A DNA stretch of 32,945 bases from Chloroflexota bacterium. Lineage in GTDB: Bacteria; Chloroflexota; Limnocylindria; Limnocylindrales; CSP1-4. The number at the start of each line of letters is the position of its first letter. Positions within the stretch are counted from its first letter, which is position 1. The stretch is from positions 1 to 32,945 of the forward strand of contig PMXQ01000105.1 in NCBI GenBank assembly GCA_003171065.1, read 5' to 3'. The position numbers and the translations under genes are program-made. Below the pieces are notes generated by a model, which ran no database searches, was not told the origin of the DNA, and saw nothing but the letters and a program-made list of their open reading frames with translations. Of this stretch, positions 8,359 through 15,202 are shown in pieces.

Positions 8359-8422
8359 GGCGGGCACGACGGTCCGGCGGGGCCAGCCGGTTTGCATCGC
8401 TGGCGGTCCGCGTCCGAAGGAA

Positions 8423-8428
8423 TATGCT
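8423..8428 (+). promoter_or_regulatory. -10 element for a leaderless adenosine-deaminase-like gene
   Basis: TATGCT lies 7 nt before ATG 8436, so the transcript would begin at or next to the start codon. No good -35 is seen. The promoter is divergent from that of binding-protein copy 2. Confidence 0.5.
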
Positions 8429-8435
8429 CTGCGCA

Positions 8436-9491
8436 ATGACCCGCCAGCTGCCCCGCCGGACGCCGCTCGCCGAATTGCACTGCCACCTCGGCAGCGCCGT
8501 GACGCCCGCCGTCATGTGGGGCATCGCCCACGACCAGGGGATCAAGCTCCCGACCAAGGACTACTGGCAGTTCCGGAACATGATCACCGCCTCACCGACC
8601 CGTGGCCACTCCTTCGACGGCTACCTGCATCTGTTCCACTGGACCGAGCTGATCCAGTCTTCGCCGCTGGCCATGGAGCGCTCCGTTTATGAGGTCGTAG
8701 GCGGCGCATACCGCAAGAACAACGTCACGACCACCGAGCTGCGCTTCAATCCGATGAAGCGGAACAGGGGCGGCGAGCAGGACCTGGACCACATCCTCGC
8801 GGCCGCGCTGCGAGGCATGGACCGGGCCATGCTGGAGTATCCGATCAGGCCGGGGCTCATCCTCTGCCTCGACCGCGCCTTCCCGTACGCGCTGAACGAG
8901 ATCATCGTGGAGAAGGCCATCGCGTGGCACGGCCGCGGTATCGTCGGGATCGACATCGCCGGCCCCGAGTCCGCGGGATTCCGGGCAGCCGACTACAGAT
9001 CGCTGTTCAAGCGCGCTCGCCATTTCGGGCTGGGGATCACGGTCCATGTCGGTGAATCGGGGCCCGTCGAGGAGATCGCGGAGGTGATCAAACAGCTCGA
9101 GCCCGACCGAATCGGGCACGGCGTGAAGTCGGCGTACGACCCGGGAACGATGGCTATGCTGCGCGAGCGCGGGATCGTTCTCGAGATCTGCCCCACCTCG
9201 AACCTGCAGACGGAGGTCGTGTCGAGCTGGGAGGAGTTCCGCTGGATCTTCGACCAGTTCCGCCGCAATGACGTTCGCTACGCCATCAGCACCGACGGCC
9301 CCGAGATGCTGCGAACCTACATTCGCGACGAGCTGGCCACGCTGGGGCGGCTGGGGATCCTGTCCTACGAGGAGCAGGTCCGCGCGGCCGAGACCTCGCT
9401 GGCGGCTTCGTTCGTGCCGCGCATCTCCGCCGTTCCGGCGCCGATCATCGAACCGGCGACGCGCCAGGAAGTCGAGCGAGAAGAGGCCTAG
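8436..9491 (+). CDS. Adenosine deaminase-like amidohydrolase
   Basis: Metal-dependent TIM-barrel deaminase of the adenosine/AMP deaminase family (351 aa). Seen: ELHCHLG with metal ligands His15 and His17, HVGE (His204, catalytic Glu207), RIGHGV (His228), CPTSN, and STDGPEM (Asp287). The family normally has two adjacent aspartates (TDDP); here the second, which in mouse ADA contacts the purine N7, is Gly288. Substrate could therefore be something other than adenosine. The start is set at ATG 8436 because TATGCT ends 7 nt before it; an in-frame ATG at 8424 overlaps that -10 and is less likely. Single gene, convergent with the SufR-like gene. Confidence 0.88.
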   Translation: MTRQLPRRTPLAELHCHLGSAVTPAVMWGIAHDQGIKLPTKDYWQFRNMITASPTRGHSFDGYLHLFHWTELIQSSPLAMERSVYEVVGGAYRKNNVTTTELRFNPMKRNRGGEQDLDHILAAALRGMDRAMLEYPIRPGLILCLDRAFPYALNEIIVEKAIAWHGRGIVGIDIAGPESAGFRAADYRSLFKRARHFGLGITVHVGESGPVEEIAEVIKQLEPDRIGHGVKSAYDPGTMAMLRERGIVLEICPTSNLQTEVVSSWEEFRWIFDQFRRNDVRYAISTDGPEMLRTYIRDELATLGRLGILSYEEQVRAAETSLAASFVPRISAVPAPIIEPATRQEVEREEA

Positions 9492-9533
9492 CCGACCGAA
9501 CGGCCGCGGCGTGAGTGCGCGGCCCGACGACCG

Positions 9534-10412
9534 CTACTCGTCGGCCGGTTCGATCAGGTAGGTGCAGCTGCGACCGCCCGTGGCGATGTGGCACTCGCGC
9601 GTGACCTTCGCGCCAAGCACCTCGCCAAAGAGCTGCAGCTCGGCGGCGCAGGCGATCTGGTAGGTGCCCGCGACGCCGTAGATCGCGCAGTTGTGCTCGC
9701 ACAGGCGGATCGTTCCGTCGGCGTCTCGGGTGGCCCTGCCCAGGTATCCGGTCTCGTCCTCGTAGGTCGCCACCTCTTTGACCTTGTCCCAGAGCGATGC
9801 GTTGGGTGGCAGCCGTTCCTCGATGCGGCGCCCGATTCTCGCCCGAAGGATCTCGCGCCGAGCCTCGAAGACCTCCGCGATCAGCTTGTCGCCGCCGACC
9901 GTTCGAATCGCCGTCAGCACCGACTGCGTCAGCGCCCCGTAGTTGGCGGGGAAGAGCTCCTGCGCGGCCGCCGTGAGGTCGTACACGTGGCGCGGCCGGC
10001 CGACTCCGTGGCGGCTCAAGCTGCGCGTGACCAGGCCGCCGGTCTCCAGCGTCCGAAGCTGCTGCAGGACGCCGGTTCGGCTCGCCCCGACGCGGTCGGC
10101 GACCTCATCGGGAGATGCGGGTCCGCCCGTCCGCAGGGCGTAGAGGATATCGCGCCGCAGGGTCGACGAGGCGCCGGGTCCAGGAGATGGCGTGACGAGC
10201 GGGTTCGCCGTCCGGACGCGACGCTCGATCATCTCGGCATCGGTGCCGTGCTCGAACTGGGCGCCACGGAAGGCGGCGCCGACGGCGGCGGAGGAAGGTA
10301 TTGGAGGCGCCGGCCTCACGGGCGACGCAGCCGTCACGGCGGCCGGGTCGCGCTTCGGGGCGGCGGTGTCCTTGGCCGGCAACTCCGCATGCACGGCCCG
10401 ATCATGATGCAT
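9534..10412 (-). CDS. SufR-like / ArsR-type winged-helix regulator with Cys cluster
   Basis: Predicted transcription factor (292 aa). Residues about 82-148 are a winged helix (STLRRDILYALRTGGPAS…TGVLQQLRTLETGGLV). The C-terminal half has the SufR-type cysteine layout: LCEHNCAIYGVA (Cys238, Cys242), Cys255 and HIATGGRSC (Cys283), with a further Cys274; in SufR such residues bind an Fe-S cluster that senses iron/sulfur status. The first 80 residues are Pro/Ala-rich and look disordered. The ATG at 10412 is chosen because TGCTACTTT (extended -10) ends 6 nt before it; upstream in-frame codons to 10535 run through that promoter. No suf genes are in the window, so the target is unknown; auto-regulation or control of the divergent DUF1015 gene is possible. 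Confidence 0.85.
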   Translation of the reverse strand: MHHDRAVHAELPAKDTAAPKRDPAAVTAASPVRPAPPIPSSAAVGAAFRGAQFEHGTDAEMIERRVRTANPLVTPSPGPGASSTLRRDILYALRTGGPASPDEVADRVGASRTGVLQQLRTLETGGLVTRSLSRHGVGRPRHVYDLTAAAQELFPANYGALTQSVLTAIRTVGGDKLIAEVFEARREILRARIGRRIEERLPPNASLWDKVKEVATYEDETGYLGRATRDADGTIRLCEHNCAIYGVAGTYQIACAAELQLFGEVLGAKVTRECHIATGGRSCTYLIEPADE

Positions 10413-10418
10413 GTCTGA

Positions 10419-10427
10419 AAAGTAGCA
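10419..10427 (-). promoter_or_regulatory. Extended -10 promoter, leaderless SufR-like gene
   Basis: Minus strand TGCTACTTT: an extended TG motif and -10 hexamer ending 6 nt before the ATG at 10412. Confidence 0.55.
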
Positions 10428-10550
10428 GCGAATGCCAAAACCTGCATCGCCGTCCGATGAGTTGTGCGACAGGGGCGTTCCGGCCCGGTCTGCCGTCCGT
10501 CGGGGTGACGAATCGGGCAGGCCGGAGTGGCCCAAAGCGCTCGGTTACCT

Positions 10551-10556
10551 TACGAT
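10551..10556 (+). promoter_or_regulatory. Possible -10 of the DUF1015 gene
   Basis: TACGAT about 100 nt before the GTG start at 10654; no clear -35. The same hexamer precedes the serpin gene on the other strand (18761-18766). Confidence 0.35.
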
Positions 10557-10653
10557 CCGTGTTGTTCCCGTCGGTATCGCCGGCTCGACAAACCGCGCGG
10601 CCGCCGACCAGCAGCCGCCGCCCGGGCCAGACGGGCTTCCTGAGGAGCAACGG

Positions 10654-11976
10654 GTGCCTGAGATCCGACCATTTCGCGCCCTTCGGTTCGATCCCAAGGT
10701 CGCGGGCGACCTGAATTCCGTCATCTGCCCGCCCTATGACGTCATCGGGCCGGAGCTGCACGAGCAGCTGCTGCGCCGCAGCTTGCGCAACGCCGTCCGC
10801 ATTGATCTGCCCGAAGCTCAGCCCCGTGACGAACCGGAGGATCGCTACAGGCGAGCCGGCAAGCTCCTGACGGAATGGCGTGCCGACGGCACGCTCCACA
10901 AGGACCGTTACCCGGGCATCTACGTCTACGAACAGATGTACGCGGTGCCGGGAACCAGGAGGCACCGGGCCCAGCTGGGCTTCTTCGGCCGCCTCAAGCT
11001 CGAAACCTTTGGGCCAGGCGCCGGCGTCTTGCCGCATGAGCGGACTCTTTCGGCCCCCAAAGAGGATCGCTACAGGCTGATGAAGGCGACCAGCGTCAAC
11101 ACCAGCCCGGTGGTGGGGCTGTATGTGGATCCACGCGGGGCATCGGTCAGGGCGATGAAGGCAGTCGCCGCAACGCCCGCGGACATCGACGTGACCGACG
11201 ACGACGGCGTTCGCCACCGCCTCTGGGCCGCAACCGAGAACGGTCCCTTCGCCCAGGAGATCCGCGACATTCTGGCCGCTGCCGGACGCGAGCCAATCAC
11301 CATCGCCGACGGCCACCACCGCTACGAGACGGCGATCCGCTACCGCGACGAGCGGCGCGCCAACCGGACCGGCGAGGCGGACCCGGCCTCGGACTACGTC
11401 CTGATGCTCTTCCTGGAGACGACCCGCCAGAAGCTGACGGTCCTGCCGACCCACCGCATCGTGCGTGATCTCGGCGACGCCGGCGTGGCGACCTTCCTAT
11501 CGCGTGCCCCGGAGCTGTTCGACGTGGAGCCCGTGGACGGGCGCGCTCGGCTCGAGACCGCCTTCGCCTCGGTGGACAAATCTCCGGGCGGCGAGGGCCG
11601 GTTCGGGCTCTGGGCGCGCCAGGGTGGCGCCGTCTTGCGAGCCCGACGCGATGCGTTCGCAAGGTTCCTGCCGCCCGGTGGACCGGCTCTGCGCCGGCTT
11701 GACGTGACCCTCCTGCAGACGGCCCTGGACAGGTTGTCCAGGATCGATCGGGAGGCCATCGCCGCGGGCCGGCTGGCGTACACGAAATCGGTGCGTGAGG
11801 CTCTCGACTGGGTGGACGAGGCTCACGAAGGCGCCGACATGGCGTTTCTGCTCGACCCGACTCCCGTGGCGGAGATCGCGGCCGTCGCGGCCGACGGCGA
11901 CGTCATGCCCCAGAAATCGACCTACTTCTACCCAAAGGCCCTCACCGGGCTCATCATCAACCCTCACGAATGGTGA
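10654..11976 (+). CDS. DUF1015 family protein
   Basis: 440 aa, recognisable over its full length as DUF1015 (PEIRPFRALRFDP at the N-terminus, ICPPYDVI, ADGHHRYETA in the middle, MPQKSTYFYPKALTGLIINP near the end). The family is widespread and often sits near serine or nucleotide metabolism genes; its biochemical role is not firmly established. The conserved HHRYETA motif suggests a catalytic or phosphate-binding centre, which is inference. GTG at 10654 is chosen because AGGAG (10643-10647) is 6 nt upstream and the conserved family start follows immediately. It faces away from the SufR-like gene and is followed 48 nt later by the hydrolase-fold gene, possibly co-transcribed. Confidence 0.93.
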   Translation: MPEIRPFRALRFDPKVAGDLNSVICPPYDVIGPELHEQLLRRSLRNAVRIDLPEAQPRDEPEDRYRRAGKLLTEWRADGTLHKDRYPGIYVYEQMYAVPGTRRHRAQLGFFGRLKLETFGPGAGVLPHERTLSAPKEDRYRLMKATSVNTSPVVGLYVDPRGASVRAMKAVAATPADIDVTDDDGVRHRLWAATENGPFAQEIRDILAAAGREPITIADGHHRYETAIRYRDERRANRTGEADPASDYVLMLFLETTRQKLTVLPTHRIVRDLGDAGVATFLSRAPELFDVEPVDGRARLETAFASVDKSPGGEGRFGLWARQGGAVLRARRDAFARFLPPGGPALRRLDVTLLQTALDRLSRIDREAIAAGRLAYTKSVREALDWVDEAHEGADMAFLLDPTPVAEIAAVAADGDVMPQKSTYFYPKALTGLIINPHEW

Positions 11977-12024
11977 ATCGGGGCGGGTGGGCGCCCGGAC
12001 GCGGAATCTAGGAACCCGAGGTAC

Positions 12025-12906
12025 ATGAGCGACAACACCCCCGATGGCCTGCGCGTTGCCCGGCCGCATTCCGTCGGCTTGAACGGCCGGCCGATCCGCA
12101 AGGATGAGATCGAGGTCACCGATCGCGGGCTATATGTCGAGTCGTGGATGCCGGAGCGGCGTTCGCGACGGCGGCCCCTGCTCTTCGTCCACGGCGAGCT
12201 GACCGGCTCCTGGGTCTGGGAGCGGTATCTCTCCTACTTCGCCAGCCGGGGCTGGGAGGGCCATGCGCTCAACCTCCGGAACCACTACTGGTCGCAGAAC
12301 GCCGACATGGCCGCCACCGACTTCGAAACGTACGTCGGGGACGTCGTGTCGGTCATGGAGAAGATCGGACCCCACACCGTGTCAATCGGGCACGGCATGG
12401 GTGGCCTGCTCATTCTCAAGGCCGCGGAACGTCATCCGGTGGGGGCGATCGTCCTGCTCGACAGCGAGCTCCCGCGCGACCTGCGGCCGCCCGTTCGACC
12501 GCACGAGCTGCGTGAGATTCCGGACGTCTACGGCCGGGACCACATCGGCTGGGAGACCCTGCCCGAGAAGCTCCAGCGCGAGAACCGCGACCTGACGATT
12601 GATGACGTGATCAGGCTGCAGCACCTGTTCGGGCAGAAGCCGCATGAGTCGGGTCTGGCCAAGCGCGAGATCCTCGAGGGGATCCCCATCGATCGAGCCC
12701 GGCTGGCCAGCGTGCCCATCCTGGTCGTGGGCGCGGGCCTGGACGGGACCTCGGCCGCCACCGGCGCCAGCCGGCTGGCCGACTGGCTGGGCGGCACATA
12801 CGAGCCGTTCGGGGCTCACTCGCACTACGGGCTCGTCATCGGCGAGCAGAGCTTCCAGCAGGTCGCCGACGGCGTTCGGGCGTTCCTGGAGACGCACCGC
12901 CTGTAA
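12025..12906 (+). CDS. Alpha/beta-hydrolase-fold protein lacking the nucleophile serine
   Basis: 293 aa with a clear alpha/beta-hydrolase fold: LLFVHGELTGSW (oxyanion-hole HG), nucleophile-elbow IGHGMGG (121-127), VVGAGLD (Asp240) and HSHYG (His265/267). The elbow normally reads G-x-S-x-G; position 124 is Gly (codon GGC at 12394-12396), one base from the Ser codon AGC. Without it normal ester or amide hydrolysis is not expected, so the protein may be a non-catalytic binding protein or use other chemistry; a sequencing error in that single base would also explain it. The fold is otherwise intact with no frameshift. GAGG lies just before ATG 12025. It precedes tRNA-Glu. Confidence 0.85.
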   Translation: MSDNTPDGLRVARPHSVGLNGRPIRKDEIEVTDRGLYVESWMPERRSRRRPLLFVHGELTGSWVWERYLSYFASRGWEGHALNLRNHYWSQNADMAATDFETYVGDVVSVMEKIGPHTVSIGHGMGGLLILKAAERHPVGAIVLLDSELPRDLRPPVRPHELREIPDVYGRDHIGWETLPEKLQRENRDLTIDDVIRLQHLFGQKPHESGLAKREILEGIPIDRARLASVPILVVGAGLDGTSAATGASRLADWLGGTYEPFGAHSHYGLVIGEQSFQQVADGVRAFLETHRL

Positions 12907-12943
12907 AGATCCCCGCGCGCCCGCGATCACCGACGGCGCCCGC

Positions 12944-12999
12944 TGGCGCACACCCGATGGCGCACACGTGATGGCGCGCACCCGATGGCGCGCACTCGC
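12944..12999 (+). repeat. Four tandem copies of a 14-nt unit upstream of tRNA-Glu
   Basis: Four successive 14-nt units of the type TGGCGCACACCCGA (variants at positions 7 and 11-14). The array lies between the hydrolase-fold gene and tRNA-Glu and ends 6 nt before its extended -10, so it covers the usual -35 region. Confidence 0.9.
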
Positions 13000-13005
13000 G
13001 GGGCC

Positions 13006-13014
13006 TGCTATCAT
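13006..13014 (+). promoter_or_regulatory. Extended -10 promoter of tRNA-Glu
   Basis: TGCTATCAT, an extended -10, 36 nt before the mature tRNA 5' end. No -35 consensus; that region is occupied by the tandem 14-mers. Confidence 0.5.
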
Positions 13015-13050
13015 CCCGCCCGGCCCGCCGAAATGGCGGCCGAACGCGAT

Positions 13051-13127
13051 GCCGCATTCGTCTAGAGGCCCAGGACACCGCCCTCTCAAGGCGGAGACCA
13101 TCGGTTCGAATCCGATATGCGGTACCA
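13051..13127 (+). tRNA. tRNA-Glu (anticodon CTC)
   Basis: Full cloverleaf: acceptor GCCGCAT pairs with ATGCGGT (one G-T pair at the end), anticodon stem CCGCC/GGCGG with loop CTCTCAA and anticodon CTC at 13085-13087, T arm with GGTTCGAATCC, discriminator A and an encoded CCA (13125-13127). Reads GAG codons. Confidence 0.97.
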
Positions 13128-13141
13128 ACTCGAAACTGCCC

Positions 13142-13180
13142 AACGCCCCCGGACCGCGCCCCGGGGGCGTTCTTCTGTTT
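13142..13180 (+). terminator. Rho-independent terminator of tRNA-Glu
   Basis: An 11-bp perfect stem, AACGCCCCCGG (13142-13152) with CCGGGGGCGTT (13161-13171), 8-nt loop, followed by CTTCTGTTT. Confidence 0.9.
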
Positions 13181-13210
13181 CGGTCCGTTGGGCGCACGGA
13201 GGTTCGGATC

Positions 13211-13233
13211 GGGGCATTTGCCCCTGATAGCAT
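13211..13233 (+). promoter_or_regulatory. Palindrome overlapping a possible promoter of the RDD gene
   Basis: A perfect 14-bp palindrome GGGGCATTTGCCCC (13211-13224) sits just before a -10-like TAGCAT (13228-13233), about 70 nt upstream of the RDD gene start. The position fits an operator; no regulator is identified. Confidence 0.35.
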
Positions 13234-13300
13234 TGGGGTACAGGGCCTTGTCAGAAGCGAGGCAGGGCGGTTTCGCGGCCCGCGACAGCGAGGAGAGGCA

Positions 13301-13990
13301 ATGACCGGCGATCAGCAGGGCTCGCCTCCGGGGCCGACACCGGCGCCCGACGCAGGTTCGACGCCACCGCCGCCCGACTGGTCGGGCGCGCCTGTCGGCT
13401 GGTCTGCGCCTCTGCCCCAGCCCGGTCCCGGCTCATGGCCGGGACAGCCGGGGGACTATCAGCCTCAGCAGCAGAGCGATCCGGGTGCGTATCCGCCCCT
13501 TCCCGGCTATCCGCCCCAGCCCGGCTATCCGCCCCAGCCCGACTATCCGCCCCCCGGCTACGGCCAGCCGATGGGCTACGCGCCGGTCGACTACGGCGCC
13601 ATGCCGCAGTACGCCGGGTTCTGGATCAGGTTTGTGGCTTGCTTCATCGATTCCATCATTTGGGGGGTGGCCCTGTTCGTCGCCGTATTGAGCATCCTGA
13701 TCCTTGTAGGCTTGGTGCTCTTGCCGGTGGTCGGCTTCGGGTACTGGTGGTATTTCTGGTGGAAGGGCGGCGCCACGCCCGGCATGAAGGTCGTCGGGCT
13801 GAGAGTCGTGCGGGCCATCGACGGCGGACCGATCGATGGAGGCATGGCCGTCATCCGTGAGCTGGTCTTCTACGTCGAGTTGTTCTTCAGCCCGGTCGGT
13901 CTGCTCGGGTTTGTCTGGGCGGCCTTCGAGCCGCGCAAGCGGGCCTGGCACGACATGGCGGCCGGCACCGTGGTGATCCACTCCAACTAG
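13301..13990 (+). CDS. RDD-family membrane protein with Pro-rich N-terminus
   Basis: 229 aa. Residues 1-100 are Pro/Gly/Tyr/Gln-rich and repetitive (GYPPQPGYPPQPDYPP), likely disordered. Residues about 103-226 are an RDD domain: FWIRFVACFIDSIIW, a second long hydrophobic helix, GGATPGMKVVGLRVV, and an end with RKRAWHDMAAGTVVI. RDD proteins are integral membrane proteins of poorly defined role, in some cases linked to ion transport. The ATG at 13301 is supported by AGGAG (13291-13295); longer in-frame ORF parts run through the tRNA gene and are not coding. A second RDD protein at 19029 carries its Pro-rich region at the opposite end. Confidence 0.9.
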   Translation: MTGDQQGSPPGPTPAPDAGSTPPPPDWSGAPVGWSAPLPQPGPGSWPGQPGDYQPQQQSDPGAYPPLPGYPPQPGYPPQPDYPPPGYGQPMGYAPVDYGAMPQYAGFWIRFVACFIDSIIWGVALFVAVLSILILVGLVLLPVVGFGYWWYFWWKGGATPGMKVVGLRVVRAIDGGPIDGGMAVIRELVFYVELFFSPVGLLGFVWAAFEPRKRAWHDMAAGTVVIHSN

Positions 13991-14340
13991 AGGTTCGAGC
14001 TCGCGTTTGCGCGGGGGTCGGCGGGGGTCGTGCTCGCCGCGCGCCGGCGCCTGAGCGCACGGCGAGACACTTCTCGCGGGCGATCGCGGCGCTGATTCGG
14101 CGTCGAATCGAGCCCCTGCCGCCTCCATTCGAGCCGGTCGAACAAACGGTCAGCGAACGGACGTTCTGTGCAGAAGTTGGTGGACCACTTGGTGGAGAAA
14201 CCCCTTTTTTGGCACCGGGCGTCCCCCTAGCATGCGTACAGCCTGACGCGGAGGAGAGACGCGCGGGTGGACCGAAGCCAGCCACGACCGTCGGTGGGCG
14301 CGGTATTCGGTCGCAATGGATAGAGGAGCGAGTGCATCGA
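13991..14340. other. Gene-free spacer with SOS-box-like and promoter-like signals
   Basis: No gene is seen. The stretch contains two GAAC…G.TC boxes (14139-14167), a direct repeat TTGGTGGA at 14177 and 14189, a -10-like TAGCAT (14229-14234), and AGAGGAG (14322-14328) before the next gene. Confidence 0.5.
14139..14167 (+). promoter_or_regulatory. Tandem LexA/DinR-type box candidates
   Basis: CGAACGGACGTTCT (14154-14167) matches the Gram-positive DinR/LexA consensus CGAAC-RNRY-GTTYC at all but the last base. A weaker CGAACAAACGGTCA lies just before it (14139-14152). They are about 175 nt upstream of the small gene at 14341, so control of that gene is only a suggestion. Confidence 0.45.
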
Positions 14341-14706
14341 ATGGATTCGCGCAGGCGCCCGGAAGATCGCGCTGCCACTGACGCGGCCCTCGATTTCGTC
14401 AGGTTCTGCCGCCGTCGCAGGCGCGTCGGCTGGCCCGAGCTCTACGACGAGATGTGTGCAGTCGCCAGCCGGGGCCTGTACCACGGCTGGGGCTTTGGGG
14501 AGCTCGCGGAACATGGCATCGCCTTCGGACTCGCAGAAATGCCGCGCCTGGCCGGGTTCGTCAGCCAGGTTGCGCGTGAGGAGGTCGAGCGGCGCGGTCG
14601 CCTGTTCGTCGGTGTAGTAGCCCCCATGACAATGCGATCGGACGCGCCGGAGGAGGCGCCCGATGAGGCAAGGCAGGCCCGCGTGCTCATAGGTACGGCG
14701 ACCTGA
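14341..14706 (+). CDS. Small protein of unknown function
   Basis: 121 aa, not recognised. The central part (about 15-80) looks globular and coding: ALDFVRFCRRRRR, then VGWPELYDEMCAVASRGLY, GWGFGELAEHGIAF and a helix EMPRLAGFVSQVAREEVERR, with strong third-position GC as in neighbouring genes. The rest is charged and less ordered. No transmembrane segment or signal peptide. ATG at 14341 is used; AGGAG is 12 nt upstream, longer than ideal, and GTG 14332 is an alternative that sits too close to it. A strong terminator follows at 14771. Upstream SOS-box-like sites hint at DNA-damage control, unproven. Confidence 0.6.
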   Translation: MDSRRRPEDRAATDAALDFVRFCRRRRRVGWPELYDEMCAVASRGLYHGWGFGELAEHGIAFGLAEMPRLAGFVSQVAREEVERRGRLFVGVVAPMTMRSDAPEEAPDEARQARVLIGTAT

Positions 14707-14770
14707 ACCCGGCCACGCCGCACCCCAGGTTGGACGCCGGCGGCACTGACCGCAGCCCCATCGATCGAGC

Positions 14771-14800
14771 AAGGCCCTCCCGTCTGGGAGGGCCTTTTCT
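14771..14800 (+). terminator. Rho-independent terminator
   Basis: A perfect 11-bp stem AAGGCCCTCCC (14771-14781) / GGGAGGGCCTT (14786-14796) with GTCT loop and a following T-run. The A-rich left foot would also let it act weakly on the minus strand for the gene ending at 14859. Confidence 0.92.
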
Positions 14801-14858
14801 CGTGGCGGTTGTGGACGAGCCGGAGCCCGGGGCCTGCGGCGCCGGTGGTCACGCCCGA

Positions 14859-15086
14859 TCAGACGCGGAGCTGCCGCCGGCCCATTTCGGCCTCGATCTG
14901 GCGCTCGGCCTCCGTGTACGAGTCAATCCGCTGGCGCAGCTCGTTGGCCGCCGGCGTGTACAGGTGGACCTGCTGCTGGAGGATGTAGCTCAGCCGGCGG
15001 CTGGTCATCCGGACGTGGTCCAGGTTCTTCATGAGGATCAGCGGGTCCATCGCCGCCAGGTCGCGCTCGTCGTACATCGGCTTCAT
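14859..15086 (-). CDS. Small helical protein of unknown function
   Basis: 75 aa, MKPMYDERDLAAMDPLILMK at the start; the rest is predicted mostly helical with a charged heptad-like end (ELRQRIDSYTEAERQIEAEM), possibly a short coiled coil. No domain recognised. The start at 15086 is supported by a consensus-like TACAAT ending 6 nt upstream, making the mRNA leaderless. It lies downstream of the methyltransferase on the same strand (116 nt away) but appears to have its own promoter. A much longer in-frame reading upstream is an antisense-like artefact through the methyltransferase gene. Confidence 0.7.
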   Translation of the reverse strand: MKPMYDERDLAAMDPLILMKNLDHVRMTSRRLSYILQQQVHLYTPAANELRQRIDSYTEAERQIEAEMGRRQLRV

Positions 15087-15092
15087 GGCGTG

Positions 15093-15098
15093 ATTGTA
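15093..15098 (-). promoter_or_regulatory. -10 element, leaderless small gene
   Basis: Minus strand TACAAT, 6 nt before the ATG at 15086; no obvious -35. Confidence 0.55.
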
Positions 15099-15202
15099 TG
15101 AGGCTGGGTCGCGGCCCGTCGGCGGTGGGTCGCGTCGGCGGCGGGCGAGCGTTTGACGGGTTCGCGCGAGAGGACGGCCTTTGGGCGACGCAGGGGGCCC
15201 GC

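Noticed and set aside
12644-13300. Long N-terminal extension of the first RDD protein
   Set aside because: It would run through tRNA-Glu and its terminator; a ribosome site directly precedes 13301.
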